From Bisporella sp. PMI_857 (lineage: Eukaryota; Ascomycota; Leotiomycetes; Helotiales; Helotiaceae): a DNA stretch of 64,000 bases. Below, piece by piece: positions 21,545 to 33,677 of this stretch. The notes below the pieces were generated by a model. That model was not told the origin of the DNA. It was given only the letters and a program-made list of their open reading frames with translations, and ran no database searches. Both the position numbers and the translations under genes were made by a program. Position 1 is the stretch's first letter, and each line of letters begins with the position of its first letter. The stretch spans positions 434,001 to 498,000 of the forward strand of contig JAJSPD010000019.1 of the NCBI GenBank assembly GCA_021307315.1. Reading direction: 5' to 3'.

Positions 21545-23198
21545 CAAACTTCATTTCTCTAACCCAGATTCTGCAGCATACCAAGCTACCCACCTCTGCC
21601 GGTAAGTGAATATACAATACGCCTGACCAAACAGCAGAAACGGACATAGCACCAGAGACATAATCCTTTCTAGGCAGAGCTACACTAGAAATGAATACCC
21701 TAGCCGAAAGAACATTATTATTCACTTCTTACAATCCAGACGAAGCACAGCTGCCCGCATATCCAGTCCGCTTAAGATAGATATCCAGATGATTTCAAAG
21801 TTTCCACCTAAAGACCAGGATGCGAAAATCATCCGCTACCCTACCCTACCTCTTACGCAGCATATATAGCCCAGGGACTTATACACGCAGCTTCGCAACG
21901 CCGAAGCGAAGCGTCCAACCACCCCTCCGCTCTCCCCCAAAGCGACATCCAAGAGCCTTCCAGCCTCTCGAAGCCCCAGGAATAGAAAACGCACGCACGC
22001 GCTTTATCCAACCTTCCCACACGCCCGCACATCATCCGGACATCGAATTCTGCATCCGCGCACCGGCCTCCCCCTCTCGAACAAGGCCATATATAAACCC
22101 GCCGCAACCTCAAAGGCAAATGGCTCCCTGGGCCGCCTGCCTGCCTGCCTAGCTAGCTATCTCCTAGCTACCGCGAACAAGCGCACGCCCAAGGACTCCA
22201 CGATGCCTAGCAATCAAGCCATCTTTCCGCCCCAAGTTTCATTACCTGTGGCAACATGAACGGACACGAGCACGAGGATGAGCAGGAAAATGGCCATCAT
22301 GCCCTGCCGTACCCTGCCTCGCCGACAATAATATCAAGCCTCTTAAAGATCAGGATATGGCGGTTTCCATGGCGGGGTGTTGAGATATTTGAGATGACTA
22401 TTGGAAGAGTGGATACCGGGAAAAAAAAAAAGAGAGGTGGAATGCGAACGGGCCGATTCACCATCGGATTTGGCGAGGCACAGGAGGCGTGAAGAGAGCA
22501 GCCTGAGACAGGACTATAATAAAAGTGCACGAAAAATATCCGATGTCAGCCGCGATGTATATGTGTGTGTGGGTATATAGGTTTTGAGTCAGGAGATATA
22601 TGGTGCGGGTGGGAAGGGGATGGAGGCTCTGCGGGGAGATATTCGTGTGCATGCTGCGTGGTTATAAAAGCCTCATCCGGCACGGTCGGGCGAAAGGGGG
22701 GAACCACGCGGGTTGATCATCATGAAGGAGCCTCACTTACAAATGGGAAAATAGCGCCGCCGCAGACCGAGTAGAGTTAGGCGATGGAGGCATGACGGAA
22801 ATGAAGTTTTGCATTATAAAGCAGTAATCCCTCATGAGGTAGATATAAAACTATAGTAACAGATTTCAAGAGGAGATCATACCTCGTTGCTCAATGCCTC
22901 GCTGCGCGTCAACTAGCAGCCCTTCAATATCGTGTCATGGTCTCATGTCTTTGAATAAATGTCATGAGGAGAAATGCAAACCTGAACGCCAATGCCTAAT
23001 GGTATCCTCCATATATATATATATGCCATATCCGTCCTTGCCGTGTGCCGAGATGGCATGCCTTGCCAAGCCCATACGGCACATTATCCGACAACCGCTG
23101 AGAGGTTGCCGTACTGTATATATTCATCCCCCCTCACAATACTACACTGTGTTCTCAACACGTCTCCAACTGGGAGATAGAGGCTTTCTGTCGTGGTG
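21545..23198. other. Spacer with low-confidence small ORF
   Basis: Only the open frame at 21820-22152 is listed separately. A (TA)7 microsatellite sits at 23011-23025. No other gene is supported. Confidence 0.4.
21820..22152 (+). CDS. Small hypothetical ORF, possible mitochondrial presequence
   Basis: The 110-codon frame starts MRKSSATLPYLLRSIYSPGT, a basic, Ser/Arg-rich sequence without acidic residues followed by RSFATPKR, which resembles a mitochondrial targeting peptide. The remainder is Pro/Arg-rich and of low complexity. A shift to another frame near 22085 would keep it open to about 22255, so an intron or indel is possible. No family is recognised. It may equally be a chance frame in a locally GC-rich (C-rich) segment. 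Confidence 0.25.
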   Translation: MRKSSATLPYLLRSIYSPGTYTRSFATPKRSVQPPLRSPPKRHPRAFQPLEAPGIENARTRFIQPSHTPAHHPDIEFCIRAPASPSRTRPYINPPQPQRQMAPWAACLPA

Positions 23199-24620
23199 CT
23201 AATACGCCACGACAGGGCTAGCGTGCTTCAGTGGCGATCCCGCCTTCGCCGAACTACTTGAATTATGTCTCTTGAACATATGTTCTACCATAACTTTTGG
23301 GCCTACGAAATCCATCTTGAGCTGCGTGCCTGGGACCGCGACTTGACGAGACCGAGGCTTGGTATGGAAGTGCTTCTTGATGGAATCATCCACAAGAGCG
23401 ATGAGGCCAGTGGCCACAATGACGCTGAATCTTATTAGAATGGGCTTGGCCCGAATGACAAAGGAAACTTACTCTGCTACGTCGGTGAGTGCCTCCAGGA
23501 CGCTTGCGTCGCTGATCCACATGAAGCATGGAGGCACCCATCCACCGGCCGCATCCTCGGCGGCCACTTGCTGCGGACTCCTCATTTCTGGGACGATGTG
23601 CGCGACGGCATGTCCACTCTCGCCTTTGAAGAGGTGATATGAGACCGCTTTGCCGTGACCATCCTTCTCTGTCACCCGCTTCCAGGTATATGAGTGTCCC
23701 CAATACTCAAACTCATATCGTTTCGACGACTTGGCGCCACGACGCTTCACCTCAACCTGTGCGTAATTGGAGAATTCGAGCTTCGTGGTGTTGGTTGGGA
23801 TGGGTACAGAGGACAGCCTCTTCTTTTCTGACATGAACTCTCGGACCTCCTCATCCTCTTCGAAAGAGTCATACCCGCTGTCTTGTCTGAAAGCTGACCT
23901 GATGCTCTTTGAGGAATGTGCTGAGGCGGTTGAGCCGGTGCGCTTGAAGTCTGGCTTGGCCTTGGTAATACTGGCGAAGGCATTGCTGACGGATCGTGTT
24001 AGGCCTGGTCGCTGTTCGGATGGCTTTGCATATTTCCGGCTCGAATGACAGACCTCACGGCCGGATGCCCGCTCGTAGCGACGCAGAGAGAACTCCCGCT
24101 TCTTTAAATCTTGAAGTTTCAAATGAAACAGTTGTACGTTGGCCTTCCTCTTGCTGTATGGATCCTCCGTGTCGACTCTCAGATTCATGTTTCCGTCCCA
24201 AGCTGTGTCGTCATGTCGGATGTATAACCGTCTTGATGATGGGAAGAAGTCTGCAAAGTCTTGTGGCGTTGAGGGTCTTAGGTTGGTTGGCTTCTCCTCA
24301 AATCTGTATTCCGGCAGATCAAAATCCGAGTCATACGAATCTGGCTCTTCAAACAAATCCTCTTGCGAGGCTTCAGACCGGTAAGTTTCGGCGGATGATC
24401 TGGGATAGTAGGAGGAGTAGGTCGTGGCTGGTGAGACTTGATATCTTTCGGAGTAGACGGGTCTGTCTGTGTGTGCTTGGTAAAGGGAAGGTCTGGTACT
24501 ATACAATGAGTTGTAGGTGGTGCTCTGCGAGTCTTGGGACTCTTCGCTCGTCCGTGAGCCTGTACTCCTCGTGCTCACGGTACTAACATCCGTGTTATAT
24601 CTGCGGATGGTTGAATGCAT
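23199..24620 (-). CDS. Conserved hypothetical protein, disordered N-terminus
   Basis: Two exons (23474-24620 less one base at the junction, i.e. 23473-24620, and 23199-23424) are joined across a 48-nt intron (GTAAGT..TTCAG), giving 457 residues. The first 130 residues are Ser/Thr/Tyr-rich and disordered (start MHSTIRRYNTDVSTVSTRST). The middle holds two conserved-looking blocks: NMNLRVDTEDPYSKRKANVQ leading to FHLKLQDLKKREFSLRRYER, and RYEFEYWGHSYTWKRV followed by a GHAVAHIVPE strand. The arrangement resembles fungal beta-barrel proteins of the tubby/LURP-one type, but this is only an impression. The last exon has a hydrophobic segment VIVATGLIALVDD. There is no signal peptide. Function unknown; probably widely conserved in Pezizomycotina. 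Confidence 0.8.
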
Positions 24621-27600
24621 ATTGGTGATGTGCGTCTATTAGTGTGGGGTAATGGTGAATACTGCTTCGATTTGGAAAGATGTGATGGTAACAAATATGT
24701 ACTTGGAAGGGCAAAATGATTAATAAATGGTAAGAGCTTCCTTTCCAAAGAAAAAAAAAGTTTTCAACCGGAGAAAGAATTCAATAGCGGGCTTCTCCGA
24801 TTCTTGAACTTGACATGCTGCGTATTTGTATGGTGACTGGGAAGTAATGGCACATGGACGTAGCAGTCTGATGGGAGAGCTGGCATGAATTGGTGGCACA
24901 TGCAAATCGATTTGTGTGGGCTGGGTTTCCTCCTATTCAAAGTGATCCCAAATTGCTTTTTGGTGAATGTATTGGAGGAGTATGATGCTTTTTTTTTCCT
25001 TTGAATGGGGAGAGAGTATGGGGGTGGAGAGCAAAGATGGAGTGATTTGTGGGCGTGGGTATGTGTAAGTACTGTAAGTATCAAATGTATGTGTAGGAGG
25101 GTATTGGGGGGGGGTGGTAGGTGGTGGTAGGTGGTGGGTGGTGGGATGCTTCGGCTGTGAGTGGGACGAGAAGGTTACGGGAACAGGGCATTTGCGGGAA
25201 TGGTAAGGCATGGGAGACGAGGACAAGAAACGAATTTAGTGTTTGGGCCGGGGGGGGCAACATGCGTGGATGGGCGGGTGAATACGGGCATCTGAGTGGC
25301 TACAGCTCACCCACACCATCACCTACCAGCCGCGCCATTCTTATTTTTCAGCGCTTCCAGCGACACTGAACATGGGGGTTTACGAGTACCGTAATGGGAA
25401 CCGTAGGGCCTGCACGCCGCCATAGGGCCTGTAAATGCTGTCCTGAATGGACAAGCGGTATGCCTATCAATGCCTGAATCTGTGCCTGAGGAATACACAG
25501 CCTAGCCCCCAGCCCAGTCCAACCACTCCCAGTTGAGTCAGTGTGTCAGTCAGTCTGTCCCCCACGAATCGATTTGATCGCAAAAATCCTCCCTTCAATC
25601 ATGTTCCAGCCAGATGGGATCGTTCTTCCTGGATAACCTATGAATATCCACTCGTCCATATTACATGCAGTCGTTCGCAGCCTCTAGGCGCATCCGTTGA
25701 ATGTGCGAAGTGACGCCGATAGGTCCACTGCAGACCTCTATGAAAACCAGCTCTGTCCGCGTGGAGTTGCTGATCCGAGGCAATTTGCTCTCAACTGTAA
25801 TTCCCTACTGTTTGTTGGAGCTTACTAGCTACTGTTGTATTTTTCATCTGGGAGAAGAACTGCCAAGAGACGACATGCATTGATATACCGAATCGTTACA
25901 ACGCGCATAGATTGTCCGGAAAATTGACCATGAAATGTTTTGTCCGTTGGGATAGTCAGGCAATACAGTACAGCGCGTTGAATTTGGTACGTACTTTTAT
26001 CCAAAGTACGACGTCCAACGGTGATAGCCCGAGCCCGCTGTCGTACACTTTCACCACGATCATAGGCACGATCGGAAGGCTGTTACATAGCCCCTGGGGC
26101 AACGTTTGTGCAGTACGAATACCTCATTCTTGACTGTCTGCCTTGACCGTGATGAGGAAAATGCTGCCCGACGATAGCTCCACTGGACTGTCATAGGTGG
26201 TGCGATCTAGTAGCGTTTCCCATTCTCAAGATACAATCATCCAAGCCTCACTCCGAAGCGGAGCGGTTACCTCAGCAGCAGTAATACCAAGTGTTCAACA
26301 AAAACGGTTTGTTCAGGTGGCCTAATATAGCCAATGAAGCTGCATATCATTTTGAACAACCCACGCGGAAGATGCATATGCACGCTCCATCACCAAAAAA
26401 AAGATGGAACCATCCAGTCAGATTGTGGCTTTCTGAGATCGAAATCTTCCAAATAAGCGGTTCCCCCGCCATTTACGATGCGCAATTACCTATGACATCT
26501 TCATATTTCACTTTCATGTGTTCACGTTGAATATTTAACATAATTCCTGCTTCTGCCGTATGTCTTTTAGATTTCTGGCCCTCACGTGCCTCGATCATCC
26601 ATGGCGGCAGAAAAAACTTTCGGCTCCAGCATCATCGTGGTAAATGGCGGTGTTCCTGGCTGCCTTTTCTTCGCCTCATGTGTTGGCTTTTGAACCACAT
26701 GACTTTTCCACAAAAAGGATCAGTCAAGACCGCAATCGCTGCGCACGAGTTAATAGTTGAAACATTTGCCATCCCGCCCCGTGGGATTGAAAGTCCAGAT
26801 TCTTCGTGATATGGCTGATCAGGTCAATTGAGGGGCGGCGGCGACGTCAATAACGTATAACGAATGGGCGACAAGGTTTCCTCCGTATGGTTGACGAGGC
26901 TGCAGGCTGGCCGTGGGCCAGTACGATCGGCCTTGTGGCGCCGTGCTATTCGTCCGGCAGACTGGACAGGTGCCGCGGACCTATGAAAGATATTTCATAA
27001 TTACAGCATTTCATTGATTTATCTTTGGAAAGCCTCGCCCGATGGCCACGATATCATTGCCCCGTCAATTGAGATAGTGGAGTTGAGTAATTCCAATTTG
27101 AAGTAAATGCTGGACCATGCCTGGGCATCGATATGTCTCAAGGAAGAGGGGCCAGATCCAATATGCTTCGGTCAAGATTTGCCCTAAATTATGATAGGTT
27201 CATGCACAGACAAGTCAACTGCCACTCCGGCAGCCTTTCGTGGTTCGCCAGAGGCCGCAAAATAGGTGTGGCCGCCAATATACAGGACAGATCTGATTTG
27301 AGCAAGCCACGCGGGGTATGGGAGTACAAAGTATTTCTTTTGGAAAAAAAATTTCAGCAAAATGTTACCACGGCGTTCCCTGAGCCACTGAAAACACGTG
27401 CGGCTGCCAGCGAGGCGAATCCTCCCGTTCTTCCTGATCCTTCCGTGGTGCACGGGAAAACCTCAACCCTTTTTACAGGTACAGTACTACGCCTTACTGT
27501 CAGTACATTTCTGGGCATTCAAAACAAATGCTGCGGTCAGGCTGTCGTGTGCTGGTCATGATGATATATGCATTTGACCGACACCGGAAACCCTTGACAT

Positions 27601-29575
27601 ATTCTACAATGTTCTGCTTCTAGTGAGGCGATTTGATTTACAAGCTTAGTATTCCAATGAAAAGCAGTGTGGATATTTTGGACCTTGATGAGTAGAAGAA
27701 AGCCGTGCGTACCAACACAAGTGTAGTGACCGGGTGAAGCAGGCACCCAACTGTATCATGGATCAGAGCAAAAGCATATAGAGTGGCTCTGCGGCTACTC
27801 ATTTTGGTCATTGTCTGACAAGAATGTGACCTGGCCTCAGGTCATCGTTTCTAGGAGAATTAAAGACGTCATAAATATCTCTTTTGATCTTAAGTCGTGA
27901 TCAGTCAAAGATCCTCAGACATAGCAAACTGTTTGACCGTTATAGTATTGATCTTAGCAGGTGTTAGTTGATCCGTTGCGTTTCTATATGGAGGCTTCTC
28001 CACGGCGGTGCGGTCCGCAGAACAATCGACCCACTGATCTACCATCCTGACTGAATGAACCTGCCATATGCTGTTCTTGCCCTTTAAGTTCTCCTTATTG
28101 CATATTGGCTGTGCTTGTATACTATTTTCTACTACCTCGCCATTCCCGATCAAAGCTCTGTTGATGGACACGGCTGTTTCGATCACGTGATATTTATTTG
28201 TGCTACGAAGCTAGGCATTGCCCTATCTTTAGTGGTGAATTAACTACAAACTCACTTTGGCGGGATGATCTCCAAGTGTTTTTTTTTTTTTTTTTTTGCA
28301 CAGTTTTGCATTCTTTTCCTTTTTGATTCGGACAAATCTGTAGAATCATGTAATCAGGTGTCACCTTATGAGACTCAGCTCAGGCTCGGGCGGCGGAGAA
28401 AACCGACCGACGGTGCGCCGACGGCTTACGGCTTACATCCTTCTCCGTCGAAGTTAACCATGCCCCGTGCTCATTCGGATGTAAGCTGTCTTCAGCTGTT
28501 AGCTTATCAAACGCCAAATGACGTAAAGCCTGCGATTACCAAATTCAGTGCTTGAAACAAAATAGATGGTGTGAAGTCGGGCGTCATTGCCTGATGTTGC
28601 TTTTCAGCCAAGCACACTCTAGTGTTGACCCTGGAGCATGGAAAAAAAAAAAAAACTAGCCTTGTTATTGTGGGATTCCCATATTCTCCTTTGTTTTGGC
28701 TGGAGCTTTGCTCTTGTGTTACGGCACATAGATCATGCAGCCTTGAGCATTGAAGAAAGCTCATACCAGACTTTTAGATACTGTAGTGCAGGATCTTGTT
28801 GATGGGGACCATGGCACAAGCGCAGATTAAGTAAATATATCGTGGTTATGGCAACAAGCAACTGTGTAGCGGCTATAGCAAATTGACAATATATACATTA
28901 GCAACAATACATTATTGTATGTTGAAACGATTTCATGTTTAAGCATCTATACATTTAAATATATAGTATTTTCGCGCTAGAACATGTATCAACCTGTATT
29001 GTATTACTACTACACAAATAAACACAACTACCAAGCTAGGCCATCAAGTATAACTAAATTGGGCAAACTTAGCCAACTTACATTATCTATTATTATGTTA
29101 TATCAACTTCTTACTTCATAGTTAAGGCCGTGTAAGATCATAAATCTGTTATATTGGTTAAGAAAATGATCTGATTGGTTTCAATGTTGCCTTGATTTTT
29201 TGTAGAAGATGCCATTTAGGGGATTGTGTTTTCGATTTGATATATATTGACGAAATGTGAGTGCGACGGCTCTGCTCTTTGTTTGGACTATAGGTGTATG
29301 TTATAGTAAAGAGTTGGTTATGATACTGCACGTGATTGGAAGTCTTCACAAGAGGTAAGGGAAAAGAGATGTTTTAAAGTTATTTTCAAAACATTCAAAA
29401 TCTCTATCCATATACAAATTCTGTGTCCTAAACCAGCTTAATGTGACCCACTTGTATTAGATGCCACCCAATCAACTACATGTTGTGTAACCTAACTCCA
29501 ACAAGACTTCAGATGTCCCTAGCACTTCAAATCTTTTGCCTCTCCCTCCGTATTCAAGTTGGCACAGTAGGAACC
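24621..29575. other. Long gene-poor interval (about 5 kb)
   Basis: No gene is supported. It contains a G-rich tract at about 25098-25145, a T-run of about 19 at 28279-28297 and an A-run near 28640. Open frames such as 27133-27561 (+) lack any protein-family features. The first kilobase should be the promoter of the hypothetical gene ending at 23199. Confidence 0.45.
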
Positions 29576-31135
29576 ATGACTGAAACGTTCAACTGGAACT
29601 TACCTGGCTTGGACAAACGACTCTTCGCAGCCCTAGCAAACCTTCTAGCGCTCCGAAATGGCAGCCAGATCGAGCTAGCCACAATTCCCCAAGACGATCC
29701 TGAGGGCAGCGACTCCGACGACGAGAGCGATTCAGGAAGCATCGACACATCACAGCCGCAGTGTATCTCAAAATCGCGCAACAGCCGTCTGAAAAAGAAA
29801 GTTTTAGATGGTTTGGCGGAGCTTGCAGCAAATAGGAAAGGTGGCCAGTATGTAGCATGTTCGGCGATGAGAGAGGAAGAGGACTCCGTGGCTGTCTGGA
29901 TTGCTCGCAATGAAGGCTTTCAACAAGAGGATGAGCTTTTCTTTCAGAGGCTGAGCGACCTGTTGGGCATGTTGGGCATGTTGGGCACAAACCAAGGTTT
30001 GTAGCTCAAACGCCGGAATCGCTGTGCTGTACTAATTATTGTCGATACTAAAAGGCGAAAAGACGGAAACAGAACTGTGGCTACATATGCTCGATTTCTA
30101 CAAGCATCGCCTTGAAGGCACCTATATTCCAGATTTGCGAGCGAGTCTGAAAGGATGTGATCATTTATCGAAGCCTATTGGTAGCGGACAGTATACTGAG
30201 GCCATACAACAGGTACCAAGTCTTCGCGAATTGATCTTTGATTATCAGCTGTCTGGAAGCACAATACTAGAGAGGCACAATAGCATTGCCAGTCAAGCTT
30301 ACAGGCTTCGAGAGATGGGAGGGGTTAAACAATTGCTTCTCGAATCATCTCAGGCAACTTCAGCAACCAGGAAACTATGGACATGTATCTGCCCTTTAAG
30401 TAGGCTTCGAGCCTGCTATGAAATATTTAAAAGTGTTGCTAAAAAATTGCCGAGCTTCGCGAAAGTCGATGTTGTTATTGTACCTCGTTCTATGATTGCA
30501 CAAGATTCAATAAAAAATGCACTCACCCTTAAGCAAACATTCGAGAAGCTTTCTCTACAACTCGATTTGCAGACTATACAAACGATGCTAGGTGGGAAGT
30601 GGACCTTAGGCAAAGCCGAGCAACAATTCAGGCAACTGCAGAGACAGAAGCTCAATGTGCATGCCGAAGTGCAGATGGTCATGTTTCTTAGCAAGCTGGG
30701 CGAGACCTTCGGTGATCTTTTCAGCTATTTTGGGTGCAGCAAGTACAGCTGTTTCATGTGCTCGCACTTTCTCAAAGCTTACGGCGCCTTCAAGACCAGA
30801 GGATCGCATGGGCGCTTATTCAAACCTTGCACCATACCGTTAACAACTAGTCTAGAAGCTATACGGTGTAGCCGATTATGCGGCGCTGTATTAGAGTTGC
30901 ACCAGATGAATACGACCCGCCGCAATCGACCTCCGCCAATTATGGATTCATCAACTGCGGAAGTTTTGAAGATACTTGCATCTTGATGGAGATCTACAAG
31001 CGGCTTTTTACGAAAGCCGATCCGCTGAAACTGCATGCTGCGTGTGTGGAGGGTAAGCTATTTGAGTTGGCGCAGGAATTTCACAAGATGGACGAGGCGC
31101 ATCGGAGATTGATGAGGAATGACTATCCCAAGTAA
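29576..31135 (+). CDS. OTT_1508-like cytidine-deaminase-fold protein
   Basis: I choose the ATG at 29576 (MTETFNWNLPGLDKRLFAAL); an in-frame ATG at 29480 is possible. Exon 1 is 29576-29996. An intron (donor GTTTGT, CTAAT branch, acceptor TAAAAG) leads to exon 2 from 30055, giving about 450 residues to the stop at 30986. Near residue 342 stands HAEVQMVMFL and near 371 GCSKYSCFMCSHFL, that is H-A-E followed about 28 residues later by S-C-x-x-C, the zinc ligands and catalytic Glu of deaminases. Both the family look and RGSHGRLFKPCTIP downstream match the OTT_1508-like deaminases (PF14441) found in fungi and rickettsiae, predicted to act on nucleic acids or bases. After 30870 a second, well-composed frame (30878-31135) suggests that the true C-terminus is reached by a frame change. 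The substrate is unknown. Confidence 0.7.
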
Positions 31136-31220
31136 AGAGAACTTCAGCAGTGGCTTAAGAAGATGGGACGGCTAGGAGCCTCCTCATCTGCAATCGTAGT
31201 TCCCAGTTTCGGGCGGAAGC

Positions 31221-31662
31221 TCACATAAAAGTAAATGCAAACTGTGTTAAGCCAAAGAGCGCAGCATAGAAAGCAATAGCCCCTGTTCTTTTCCTCCACT
31301 TATAATTGACGAAACCAACCATTGCCAAACCAACATTCCATGCTTCATAAATAACGTCCAACCCCGAGAGGACATAAGTGCCGGTATCCTCAAGAGAAAT
31401 AAATGCCCCGTCAAGCAATCCATCCGCAAAACACCGCACGCCAAACCAAGATCCTCACGGGGATCTCAGCCCTCCCAACACAAGCAAAGCACCGGCACCA
31501 TAAAAAACACGTTTCCCAACCACAGCAACCAATTCCACACCTCTTTGTACAGCACAACCGGACCAGACCCACCAACACGCGCGCAGATCCCGCTATATTT
31601 CGCGAGCACACCGGCAAATCCGCTTCACGTCTCAAGACGCCTAGATCTTCTAACCACGACAA
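31221..31662 (-). pseudogene. Possible membrane-protein remnant
   Basis: Two overlapping minus-strand frames carry hydrophobic, membrane-like text: VLYKEVWNWLLWLGNVFFMV near 31540, and SGLDVIYEAWNVGLAMVGFV near 31340, ending AALFGLTQFAFTFM at the stop. A frame change near 31440 and a stop separate them. This looks like the last helices of a small polytopic protein, but I cannot assign a family. Confidence 0.25.
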
Positions 31663-32273
31663 ATCCCCTCAGCCGCGCTCGAGACGGTAAAGTCCTCTTG
31701 CGAGATCTAGATGATGCGCGCAGCGCCACCCTCCCCAATGTTTGCTCCGAAGATCGGGATCTTAGATCGGAGGTCGAGTTGGTGCTGCTACCGTGTGTGG
31801 ATGGGGTCACATTAGATAAATAGGTTTACGATAGCCGCGGTGGGATGCATGACATGTGATATCTACGGCGGCTGTGGCTCTGGATTGATATGTTTATAAA
31901 TCTCCGGTATTGATTGATACTCAACAGCTAAACGTTCCTCTTCAAACTGCCTGGTGTTGATGATATTGTGCGCCAAGAACCCCCTGAATGTAAGCGAAAT
32001 GGGGAAAAAGTGATTCTTTGGAGAGAGCCCTATTTTCCCTAACTTTCACACTTTAGAGCGCCCGGAATGTGCTAATGTTCTCTAATTGGTGCACTTATAG
32101 TGATCTTAATTATACTTATTTCACAAACGGAATCGAGAAGAAAAACAAGCTAACTTGTAGAACTGCAATGGAAAAAGGTTTGAAGTTCACGTATTTCCTT
32201 CGTGATTAAAATGCCACGGCTTCTCTCGCTAGCGCAGAAGTAATTATAAATAATGCTGATTCTAGCTTAATGA
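31663..32273. other. Spacer
   Basis: No gene seen; AT content rises towards the SDR gene 3' end. Confidence 0.4.
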
Positions 32274-33306
32274 TCAATCGGGGCACGCAATTACATACTC
32301 TCCAGTATTCTCCATGGTCCGTGACTCGATTGCAGTCACTACTGAAATAGTACAGTTATCAAGTCTCTCATTGTGCCTCGGATCATTGTCAGTGGTACTC
32401 AATTGCGTCAAAATGCCAAGTAGATGGAATGAGTGCACAGTAATCTTGTCTCCAGAGTCCTTAAAGTTGGCGGCCATACTGCGGGTCAATTGTTTGGAGG
32501 CTCCCACGCATATTTGAAAGCCGATCAAGAGGTCATAGTCAGCTAAGAGGCGTCAGCAAGCTTTTGAATGTATAGATTTTGCGGTACAATGTAATATTGG
32601 TAAGTACAGTGCGCATTCATATTATGATTTTGGGGGGTCATGCACATACTGTCGCCAGGAAAGATTAAACCTTGACTCGGAGTAAAGTAGTTATTTCCCT
32701 CATTTGAGGAAGCGACCATATTTATAATTTTGCCCGAGGAGGAAATTCGAAGGTGGTTATAAAAGTATTTCATCGCTAGAAATGGCCCCTTGAGCGGAAT
32801 TAGGACTGTCAACTTTTGTAAGTGCGATATAAGGCGACGTACAGTTACAGCGTTTTGTAACATGTCGCTTAGGCAGGTCTGAGTGTAGCCTTTCCACGGG
32901 AGAGGGTCTGGCCCAACTTATCAGAGATATATTAGCAGCCACCTCTCAGGATAAATGAAACCTATATTGCACTGTACATACCAGTAATGTTAATTAAGAT
33001 GTCGAGGGGTCTCTCTCCAAACGCTACTGCTGCACGGATGATAGACTCTACATTTGAATAATCGAGTTCGAAGACCTGATCGCATAGTGTTGTAAGGGTA
33101 TCAAGAAAAGGGTATGAGCCCATATTCTTAGATCGAATGGTGCTCGTGACGATATATTCACGTTCGAAGAAACAATTCACCAGCTTAATGCCAAAGGAGG
33201 AGTCTGCGTCTGGTATCATCAGTGAAAATGTTGGAGGCAAAACGCGGAGGACTATACTGAGAATTAGCACGGTCTTCGGTGGGGCGCTTGGTGAGCTAGT
33301 CGCCAT
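32274..33306 (-). CDS. Divergent short-chain dehydrogenase/reductase
   Basis: Four exons, 33258-33306, 32982-33209, 32650-32916 and 32274-32542, with introns of 48, 65 and 107 nt, give an exact 270-residue frame. The spliced N-terminus reads PPKTVLILNADSSFGIKLVN, a Rossmann start in which the usual TGxxxGIG glycines are mostly missing. DILINITGVGPDPLPWKGYT corresponds to the NNAG block. LKGPFLAMKYFYNHLRIS, then KIINMVAS, is the helix/strand before the active site. VGASKQLTRSMAANFKDSGD is the YxxxK helix, with Val where the catalytic Tyr belongs. The fold is therefore an SDR of the C-factor-like, oxidoreductase-related group, but glycine-motif and Tyr losses suggest an inactive or repurposed protein. 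The alternative is slow decay. The splice model rests on phase and homology only. Confidence 0.6.
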
Positions 33307-33677
33307 AATGGACTTATAGCTGGAATTGAAACATGTAAATGGTGCGAACGCAATAATAATTGCGTTCTTCTTGGATGATTGAGTGGTATCGTATCGAAGA
33401 TCAGAGATCTGAGGAGCGTAGGAAAGAACTCCAAGCTAGCGACACGGGCGAGAACTAAATCCGGAAACCGAGACCTTGCGCCAGGTACTGTTGTTGCTAT
33501 ATTGGAATATCTAATAGTCCACCGAATGGGCTATGCTTGGCATGCAACATGAGGTTGGACTTTGAAAGGTTTGATACACTGTTCATATACATGACTGAAG
33601 CACCTTATTGTCTATCGAACGCCTGTGATTTATTCAACCTTAACTCCGAGTGCCTTTCCATAATTCATCTGAAATTT
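33307..33677. other. Spacer
   Basis: About 370 bp between SDR start and MET8 end; no gene seen. Confidence 0.45.

Noticed and set aside
27133..27561. 142-codon plus-strand frame
   Set aside because: No recognisable motif, Cys/Trp/Ser-rich random-like composition and an equally long antisense frame; probably chance.
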